DNA from: Adiantum capillus-veneris
Lineage: Eukaryota > Streptophyta > Polypodiopsida > Polypodiales > Pteridaceae
Direction: 5' to 3'
DNA length: 64,000 nt
Assembly (NCBI GenBank): GCA_014529385.2
Contig: CM043961.1
Span: 13,435,978-13,499,977 of the forward strand
Made by a program: the position numbers and the translations under genes. Each line of letters opens with the position of its first letter. The stretch's first letter is position 1. Below, piece after piece: positions 55,785 through 64,000 of the stretch. The notes beneath the pieces are model-generated. The model saw only the letters and a program-made list of their open reading frames with translations, searched no databases and was not told the DNA's origin.

Positions 55785-58700
55785 TGCATAATACAATGGC
55801 TAGTAGGCTGGACAGGTGATGGTCCTCTACCCAAACCATCCATGGTACTAAACATAGTAATTACACTCCATTCACACACTGACCTTCAAACAGTAGAGAT
55901 AGCTTCTTTCAATAGAGCTGGCTTGGACAGGTGGTGGACCTTCAAACCACCTTGGGCTAAAACCTCAATAACACAATGGATAGTAGGTTGGACAAGTGTT
56001 ACACCTCTACCCCAAACGATCCACGATATAAGAGTAGGGATAGGACTATTCAATAGAGTTAGCTTGGACAGGTGGTGGGCCTTCAAACCACCTTGGGCTA
56101 AAACCTCCATAACTTAATGGTTAGTAGGTTGGACCTCTGTCCCAAACCCTCCATGAGTGTAAACAAAGTAGCTAGACTCCATTCACCCTTTAACCTCCAA
56201 TAGTGATAGATTATTTCAATAGAGCTAGCTTGGATAGGTGGTGGATCTTCAAACAACCTTGGGCCAAAACCTCCATAACGCAATGGTTAGTAGGTTGGAC
56301 AAGTGGTGGACCTTTGTCCCAAACCATCAATGGTAGTAAACATAGTAGCTCTACTCCATTCACACATTGACCTTTAAACAATAGAGATAGCTTCTTTGAA
56401 TGGATCTAACTTGGACAAGTGGTGGACCTTCAAACCACCTTGGGCTAAAACCTCAATAACACAATGGATAGTAGGTTGGAAAAGTGTTGGACCTCTACCC
56501 CAAACCCACGACTTCATCCGACTAGAGATAGGGCTATTCAATAGAGCTAGATTGGACATGTGATGGACGATAGCTTCTTTCAATAGAGCTAGCTTGGACA
56601 AGTGGTGGACCTTCAAACCAACTTGGGCTAAAACCTCAATAACACAATGGATAGTAGGTTGGACAAATGTTAGATCTCTATCCCAAACCATCCACGCTAT
56701 CAGAGTAGAGATAGGACTATTCAATAGAGCTAGCTTGGATAGGTGGTAGACCTTCAAACCACTTTGGGCTAAAAACTCCATAATACAATGTTTAGTAGGT
56801 TGGACAAGTGATAGAACTCTTTCCCAAACCCTCCATGGTAGTAAACATAGTAGCTAGACTCCATTCACACTTTAACCTTCAAACAATAGTGATAAATTCT
56901 TTCAATAGAGCTAGCTTGGATAGGTGGTGGATCTTCAAACAACCTTAGACTAAAATCTCCATAACGCAATGGTTAGTAGGTTGGACAAGTGGTGGACCTT
57001 TGTCCCAAACCATCAATGGTAGTGAACATAGTAGCTCTACTCCATTCACACATTGACCTTCAAACAATAGAGATAGGCTTTTCCAATAGATCTAGCGTCG
57101 ACAGGTGGTGGACCTTCAAGCCACCTTGGGCTAAAACCTCAATAACACAATGGATAGTAGGTTGGACCTCTATCCCAAACCATTTACGTGATCAGACTAG
57201 AGATAGGACTATTCAATAGAGCTAGCTTGGACATGTGGTGGACCTTCAAACCACCTTGGAATAAAATCTTCATTACACAATGGTTAGTCAGTTGGACAAG
57301 TGGTGGGCCTCTGCCCAAACCATCCATGATAGTAAACATAGTAGCTACACTCCATTGACAGATTGACCTTAAAACCACATAGGGCTAAAACCTCCATAAC
57401 ACAATGGATAGTAGGTTGGACAACCGGTGGACCTCTACCCCAAACCATCCATAGTAGCAAACATAGTAGCTACACTCCATTCACACATTGACCTTCCAAA
57501 GAATAGAAATAGATTCTTTCAATAGAGCTAGCTTAGACATGTGGTGGACCTTCAAACCACCTTGGGCTAAAAAATTTATAACACATGGATAGTAGGTTGG
57601 TGGAAAAGTGGTGGACGTTTGCCCCAGGCCATCCATGGTAGTAAACATACTAGCTACACTGCATTCACACATTGACCTTCAAAACATAGAGATACGACTA
57701 TTGTGAATAGAGCTAGCTTGGACAGGTGGTGGACCTTCAAACCACCTTGGGCTAAACCCACCATAACACAAGGGATAGTAGGTTAGACAAGTTGTGGACC
57801 TATGCTCCAAGCCATCCATGGTAATAGAGATAGTAGCTACACTCCATTCACACATTGACCTTGAAACATTAAAGATAGCTTAACAGGTGGTCCACCTTGA
57901 AACCACCCTGGGCTAAAACCTCCATAACACAATGGATAGTAGGTTGGACAATTGGTGGACCTCTACCCCATACCTTCAAATAATAGAGCTAGCTTGGACA
58001 GGTGGTGGACCTTAAAACAACCTTGGGCTAAAACCTCCATAACACAATGGATAGTAGGCTGGAAAAGTGGTGGACCTATACCCCAAACCATCCATGGTAG
58101 TAAAAAAAGTAGCTACATTCCATTTGTCACATTGACCTTGAAACATTAGAGATATCTTCTGTCAATGGAGCTAGCTTGAATAGGTGGTGAACCTTCAAAC
58201 AATCTTGGGCTAAAAACTCCATAACACAATGGATAGTAGGTTGGACAAGTGGTGGAGCTTTGCCCCAAGCCATCCATGGTAGTAAACAAAGTAGCTACAC
58301 TCCATTCACACATTGAATTTGAAACAATAGAGATAGCTTTGTGCAATTTATCTAGCTTAGACAGGTGGTAGACCTTCAAACCAAGCTCGGCTAAAACCTC
58401 CAGAACACAATGGATAGTAGGTTGGACAAGTGGTGGACCTCTCCCCAAAAAAACCATCCATGATAGTAAATTTAGTAGCTACACTCCATTCACAATGTGA
58501 CCTTCAAACAATAGAGATAGGACTATTCAATAGAGCTTGCTTGGACAAATGGTGGACCTTTAAACCACCTTGGGCTAAAACCTCCATAGCACAATGATTA
58601 GCAGGTTGCACAAGGGGTGGACCTCTGTACTAAGCCATCCATGGTAGTAAACATAGTAGCTACACTCCTTTCACACATTGACCTTGAAACAATAGAGATA

Positions 58701-58960
58701 GCTTCTTTCAATAGATCTAGCTTGGACAAGTGGTGGATCTTCAAACTACCTAGGGCAAAAACCTCCATAACACAATGATAGTAGGTTGGACAAGCGGTGG
58801 ACCTCTTCCCCAACCATCCATGCTAATAGACATAGTAGCTACACTCCATTCACACATTGATCTTGAAACAACATAGATAGCTTGTTTCAATAGAACTATC
58901 TTAGATAGGTGGTGGACCTTCAAACCACCTTGGGCTAAAACCTCCATAACACAATGGAGG
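55785..58960. repeat. Satellite array, about 18 monomers of ~181 bp and shorter variants
   Basis: The recurring core CTTGGACAGGTGGTGGACCT is followed by TCAAACCACCTTGGGCTAAA at about 55922, 56063, 56229, 56410, 56593 and on to 58905. The full monomer is about 181 bp. A short type (about 141 bp) replaces the GTAGTAAACATAGTAGCTAC block by GAGATAGGACTATTC wording, and the two types are interspersed. The core contains the inverted repeat AGGTGGT...ACCACCT with a 10-bp loop. Many short open frames here are by-products of the repeat. Confidence 0.95.
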
Positions 58961-58968
58961 TTTTTTAG

Positions 58969-60180
58969 ATTCACAAATTGGGATAGATAAGGCCCCTGTG
59001 GTTGAGTCCGGAATTGATGAACCCCTTGATTCTATTATTTCTGACATGCCCAAGATGGATGATATGTCTATACCAAAGTCTGGTGATGTGCACCTTGAGC
59101 AAGCTTGCAACAGTGAGAATAAAGAAATGCCTACTCCAACAATATAACCTACTTCAAAAGAGACTAAAACTTCTGCTCATGAGCCATTTCCATTTGTTGC
59201 TACTTTATTTAGTGCAGATGTTGAGAAATCCATATTCACAATTATTTTGGACTTAAATGGTCTGCTTTTGAAACATTCCCCTCAGCCATCCTCACACCAC
59301 CAGTCAATGCAACTAGATCCAAAAAGATATATTATACTTAGGCCAGGTTGCATCCAATTCTTGAAGACTATATTACAGAGGTTTAATGTTGCAATTTGGT
59401 TGATAACTACTAGGAACGATGTGCTTCAAATTCTTAAAGCACTAGAGAGCTTAGCAAAAGGTACATTGCCTTTCTTTGCAGTTTGGAATCAAGAAGGTTG
59501 CTACAGTTGTCAAAGCAATAAATTATTTAGACCTAGCAATCCAACCGTTGAGGCAATGTTCAAGCCTCTAGCTAAAATTTCCATGGGGTATGAATGTGAC
59601 CCACGAAGAGCAATGCTTATTGATGACTCTCCTAACAAGGGATGCATTTCCCCTGCAAACAATTGTATTTTTCCATCCCAATTTGATGGTGAAAAACTGG
59701 TTGACAATATGCTCTTGGAGGAGTTGCTTCCCTACTTGTTTGAGCTAGATGAGACAAGGGATGTGTGGATTTTCATTGACTCTAATCATTACAGACAGCC
59801 ATCATTGACAAATGAGAGTGAATATAAAGAAATCAAAGATATGTGGAAGCAAAAAAATGATGCTTGGTCAGCCAAGGTGTTCTTTACAAGAAGGATACCT
59901 CCTGCAAAATATGATAAAGGTGAAGCTATCCTTGAAGGCAAACACAATCAAGCAAGTGACAAAACCGACAACAATGACATCAGAAGAGCCTAAATACAAG
60001 AGATACTGGAAAAGGAAGGTACATCTGTTGAAAGGATGAAGGCACCGCAGTTGATCAATCTTGTTAGGAAATTGGAATGTACTACAAAGGGACCATTGAA
60101 GGCAACCAGTGCAAAGGCTTATATAAACAAGGTCAAAGCTGAGAACAATCTTCTAAGGCTAAATAAAACACACTCCTAAG
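58969..60180 (+). pseudogene. FCP1/NIF-like HAD phosphatase domain, first exon region
   Basis: An acceptor-like TTTTTTAG ends at 58968. One frame runs to 60180, interrupted only by TAA at 59145, 59991 and 60177. The domain (about 59230-59760) has IILDLNGLLLK (HAD motif I, second Asp replaced by Asn as in many plant relatives), ILRPGCIQFLKTILQRFNVA, IWLITTRND and AMLIDDSPNKG (motif III), as in FCP1-type CTD-phosphatase-like proteins. A Lys/Glu-rich tail follows. AAG|GTACCT at 60178-60186 is a donor in phase with the next exon. Loss of the second motif I Asp makes phosphatase activity uncertain. Confidence 0.75.
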
Positions 60181-60351
60181 GTACCTTTTATGACTTGAAC
60201 CTTGTTTCACATACTTGAATATACATGTGCATAGTATCAAATTTTGGACACTTGTCGTGAGAGTTGTACACAAATTTGTGTCCGCTTTACCATTTTCTGA
60301 GCACAAACACAAAGTTACTTTACTTCACTTGAAAGAAACTGAATTGAACAC

Positions 60352-60437
<86 letters not shown>

Positions 60438-61002
60438 GAAATATTATATTATATTAACGTCTTCAAAAAAAAAATATTTCTAGATATTGCATGGAGCAAG
60501 CTTGGGACAGGTGGTGGACCTTTTGGTAAAGCCCCTCATGGGAAACATATTACAAGTCCTCCATGCAGTAAGTAGGAAAACATTTAACAAAGAGCCTAAG
60601 AGGTTGGACAGGTGGTGGACCTTGCATCTTTTCTCCCATTCCCAATCGAGTCTAGCTATCCACCACTATATTGTATGAAGTGTAGCTTGGACAAGTGGTA
60701 GACCTTGAAACAAGAGACCCCTCAACATCAAGCCTAGTTTGGACCTATGGTAGATCTTACTTTTTTCCCATCCATAGTGGAGCCTAGTCTAGCCAGGTGG
60801 TAGACCTTACTTTTCTCCATGCTTCAAAGAAGCATAGCTTGCAGAAATTGTGAAGCTTTGTAAGTTTTTCAATTGGGATTTGTTTATAGCAATGAGGAAG
60901 TTGAAGATGGACTTTGGCATCTAATAATACCATAGTGTAGAAAATGTAGAAACTGTTTGTATTCTTTGAAACATAATAAATTTCTTTTTTTTCCAATTGC
61001 AG
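60181..61002 (+). other. Putative intron of the FCP1-like gene, with satellite-like units and GA microsatellite
   Basis: Begins GTACCT and ends TTTTCCAATTGCAG. It contains a (GA)n run (60353-60434) and five degenerate relatives of the satellite core (for example GGACAGGTGGTGGACCTT at about 60508 and 60608, and GGACAAGTGGTAGACCTTG near 60689). Confidence 0.65.
60353..60434. repeat. Long (GA)n microsatellite
   Basis: About 40 GA units. Confidence 0.98.
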
Positions 61003-61715
61003 AGTCATCACTACAAGAAAGTGGGTCAACTATCTGTAGGCATGATGTGAAGGAAGGTTTTGAAGCACCCAACGAACCTCATCCAAGGCCTTGTCGTATA
61101 TATCAATCACCTCCTTGTCACCTGCCACTTGCTGTCAAGAATATCAAAAGAGTGCTTGTTTTGGATCTTGAAGAACTACTTTTGAAGACAGTTGAAACAA
61201 AACATGGAGATTCTATGCCATCTTGGGCTCAACACATTCATCTTGTGGAGGACAAAGATGAAGTTTATCATGCGGTGCGCCTAGACGTAGAAATGTTTTT
61301 GGATTTCTGTGGTGAATACTTTGAGCTGCGGATATGGAGTTGCTAAAACCTAACAAGAGTGCAACACATCACACAAAAATGTTTCCCAAAGCATTATAGC
61401 AAGTTCAAGATCTTTATGAGTAACAAGTGTTGCCAAAATCCAAACATCATGTTAGGATTTAGAAGGGTTTATCATAAAAACTTGAGTGATATTTGGAAGA
61501 TATTTGAGGACTTGGATGCAAAGAATACCTTGATTTTTGATGATAGTCCATTTAAGATGATGTGGAATATGCCAGGAACATATCTTATATTTCCAAAGAT
61601 GTGGAGGCAAACACATGAGCAGCTGAAAGATTCTTGCAAGAAACGATTATTCCATGGTTACTTGGATGGTTGTATGCAAGAGACAAGAGAGATTATACCC
61701 GCAACACAATTGTAA
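61003..61715 (+). pseudogene. FCP1/NIF-like HAD phosphatase domain, second exon region
   Basis: Starts after an AG acceptor, in phase with the preceding exon. Reads RVLVLDLEELLLK (motif I, second Asp replaced by Glu), VEMFLDFCGEYFELRIWSC, then a TAA at 61344, then continues in the same frame with KFKIFMSNKCCQNPN, NTLIFDDSPFKMMWN (motif III) and GTYLIFPKMW. Near 61675 the plausible C-terminus (YTRNTIVNQYSDLEQIMSS) is in another frame, suggesting one frameshift. With the first domain it forms either a two-domain gene or two adjacent relatives. Confidence 0.7.
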
Positions 61716-63566
61716 ATCAGTATAGCGATCTTGAGCAAATCATGTCTTCCATGTGTACGTGTCAAGGCAATAACATTAAAGAAGGTTGACAATGATCCTT
61801 TTTATGGCCAGATGATGTCCTTTTAGTATGATGTGTATTTGTATTACTATATAATTCAAAGGTTGTGTCAATTTGATGAACACTTGCATGGAGTGCACCC
61901 TAATCTAAGGGGACTTGCATGTATTTTATAGGGTATCCTATTATAAAGAAAATTATTTGTACACACAGTGCACCCTTGTCTAAGCGTACTTCCACGTATT
62001 TCTCCAGTGTATGCTATTATAAGGAGAATCCTATGTGATGGATTGTGCTCTGTTCTAAGGGACTTGTAATGGAGTGCACTCTACTCTAAGAGGACTTCCA
62101 TGTATTACTAGAGTGTATCCAATTACAAGGAGAATCCAATGTAATGACAAAGCATCCTACTTTAGAACAAAAATGTGTCAATGAACTGTATCCTAGTCTA
62201 AGGGGACTTCACTATATTACTAGAGTGTATTCAAGTTTAAGGAGATTTCAATGTAGTTCTAGATTGCACCTTGTTTTTGGGGACTCATTTTACTAGATTA
62301 TGGTTGTGTTTCATCATGATATATTTTAAAAAAATTATTTTTGTTCTTTAGCAATTCTATATCATTCCATCTCAAGGTTGCATCCATTTGTAACTAGGAG
62401 AAACTTATTTTTGATATCAAAAAAAACCTTACAAGTATGGAATGGAGAATTCATGGATGTGCAAGAAATATCTTGGTCTTGGCATGCATGTTTGCCTAAA
62501 ACATTTATTTTTGTGTCCTTCATATAAAAGAGTTTTAGAACCTACAAGTCTTTGAAAGGAAAAAAATAAAGTCTAATTGTTTGCATTGGGAGAAAAGAAA
62601 TCATGGACTTTGAATTGTGTGAGAGACTTTGTTTGGGGAGAAAAATGTTTGAATCAAGAATGGTTATTTTACATCCTCCATGTAAGAGAGTTTTGGAAAC
62701 TAAAATATGATGAGAGGAAAACCATGGAGTCTAAGTGCATGTATTGAGATGTCAATGTATGCATGCATATCTTTATTAGGGTCTACGCATAATTGGAATG
62801 TTCTGGACGTTAACTTCTCCAATTTGGTATAAAATAACATATTTAATGTTTTCTTGTGGGTAGTATTTATTTCATTATATATGTTTTTAGCTTAATTTCT
62901 TGAACTTCAAATTAAACCTTCTATGTTGCAATGGAGAAGTACTTAGAGAAATTTTTATGTAAACACATTTGCTTACCCTTTCACTAATTGTAGCTTAGAT
63001 AAGAAGTGGAGTTTGCATTCCTCCATAGCCTATCCTAGACAAATGTACCTTGAAACTAGCCCTCCTATGTTGCAATTGACATATGCTACACATTTTATAA
63101 ATGGCTTGTACCTTAAGTGACAAATTTCTAGATTAGAGGTGTGTGTTGCTTTGATGTCATACACATGTGGTTTTATTTCTCAATGGGTGCTAACTTGGAC
63201 AAGTGGTGGACCTTGAAATAAAAATTCAGGTACTCCACTTGACCTTAGCTTGATGAACAAGTTGTGGGCCTTTAAACCAATGTCTCCATGTTAAGATAAG
63301 TTGTAGGTAGGACAATAGAGTATAAATAATAATGTACTAGTCTCTTGATGGTGCAACCACCCAAAACCATAATTTTTTCTGGCCAATGTTTCTTTCAAAT
63401 GTTTAGTGTAGTACAAAAAGTCAACACCTTGTACATGATATATTGAAAGTTGTCCAATCTGGGAATTGGGATTTTCCCACTTTACCTAATATGGTCTTTG
63501 TTTTGATTGTAAACATTGTGTTGTTACTAGCATCTCTGTAATTTTATGCTAACTAGCATACTCTAT
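61716..63566. other. AT-rich downstream region with repeats
   Basis: No supported gene. Isolated satellite-like phrases recur (TTGGACAAGTGGTGGACCTT near 63193; GAACAAGTTGTGGGCCTTT near 63253). Confidence 0.5.
61890..62290. repeat. Degenerate minisatellite, units about 75-110 bp
   Basis: Phrases GTGCACCCTAATCTAAGGGG, ACTTCCATGTATTAC and AGAGTGTATCCAATTA recur at about 61896, 61970, 62045, 62076 and 62186 with substitutions. Confidence 0.8.
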
Positions 63567-64000
63567 AGTGGAAATGGCCTATGACTTTTGAGAGTAGCAA
63601 AATTAGGAAAATTAGAGAAAGCATTTTTGTGAGATTACTTTGTGAGCATACAGGGTGAACTTAATTGATGGTAGAAACATAAACATAGTACTTAATTAAC
63701 TTGGCATGAACAATACTTTTGCAAGAGAGAGAGTTTAGAGAACATGTCAACAATTGAGGATCAGATTTATGTGGAGCCGGTCCCCCCTCCAATATGCATT
63801 TGTATTATAGATTCTCCCATCAAGAGAGACTTGGTACAATACAATCTTTGTGTTCCTTGTGACCTAGGTGATGCAATGAAGATGGAAAGCTTTATGCATC
63901 ATGAGCATAACATAAACTTTGCAAAAAGCATTAACTATCCCAAGCCTCAGTCCCAAGGCGTCAAACACCTTCGAAGGTGGAGAGAGCTAGCGGGGAATGA
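63567..64000 (-). repeat. Third GYP1-family LTR, cut by the window end
   Basis: Matches the first ~430 bp of the GYP1 LTRs (for example GGCATGAACAATACTTTTGC, GAGCCGGTCCCCCCTCCAAT, ACCTTCGAAGGTGGAGAGAG) with more substitutions than those two have between themselves. It is in the same orientation. Whether it is a solo LTR or the edge of another element lies beyond the window. Confidence 0.92.

Larger units (their letters stand above)
45130..55785 (-). mobile_element. GYP2: second Ty3/gypsy element, host of a nested copia element
   Basis: Minus-strand order from right to left: gag (about 55720-54600), protease (near 54317), RT (53827-53429), RNase H (53202 to about 52750), integrase head (52747 to about 52495), then after the COP1 insertion integrase core (46940-46414) and a chromodomain-like tail (46440-45700). 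The 3' LTR seems to start at 45537. No 5' LTR is seen, since satellite DNA begins where it should be. The left boundary near 45130 is a guess. Confidence 0.85.

Noticed and set aside
55785-58960. A family of ~70-residue proteins encoded by the satellite
   Set aside because: The frames are present only because the ~181-bp unit repeats; they start and stop with the unit variants and show no conserved domain.

Overview
The window reads as nuclear DNA of a land plant with a large, transposon-rich genome. The evidence is nested plant-type Ty3/gypsy and Ty1/copia retrotransposons, a decayed LINE, spliced genes with GT-AG introns, a fragment matching plant mitochondrial 26S rRNA, long GA/CT microsatellites and several tandem-repeat arrays. 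A fern or other non-seed plant is my guess from the style of the retroelements and a PPR-like fragment. The sequence alone does not settle the lineage.

Layout: 1-4123 is decayed sequence with short local tandem duplications. 4124-12582 is a structurally complete but mutated Ty3/gypsy chromovirus-like element (GYP1) on the minus strand, with ~1.6 kb LTRs. Its gag is split by a ~436 bp insertion carrying mitochondrial 26S rRNA sequence. 13211-23657 is a structurally complete non-autonomous LTR element (LARD1) on the plus strand, with an exact 5-bp target duplication and a tRNA-Asp-type primer site. It has a long leader holding seven copies of a palindrome, a gag-like protein I do not recognise, and no reverse transcriptase or integrase. 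23658-36960 is mostly unclassified repeats: a 132-bp tandem duplication, a TIR-bounded element with pol III-like boxes, a ~184-bp tandem array, minisatellites, and a ~1.75 kb segment present twice.

36966-39273 is the only convincing intact protein gene: a seven-exon FSH/OVCA2-family serine hydrolase of 260 residues. 39960-43200 is an L1-type LINE remnant. 45130-55785 is a second minus-strand Ty3/gypsy element (GYP2), interrupted by a complete but inactivated Ty1/copia element (COP1, 46944-52488). 55785-58960 is a ~181-bp satellite. It runs into an FCP1/NIF-like HAD-phosphatase gene (58969-61715) whose two domains are interrupted by four in-frame stops, all TAA. Minisatellites and AT-rich spacer follow. 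The window ends inside a third GYP1-family LTR (63567-64000).

Only the hydrolase and perhaps the FCP1-like locus look like host genes; nearly everything else is mobile or repetitive. I found no operon, CRISPR array or defence system. The most unusual structures are the palindrome array and duplicated polypurine tract of LARD1, the mitochondrial rRNA insertion in GYP1 gag, and the TAA-only interruptions of the FCP1-like gene.
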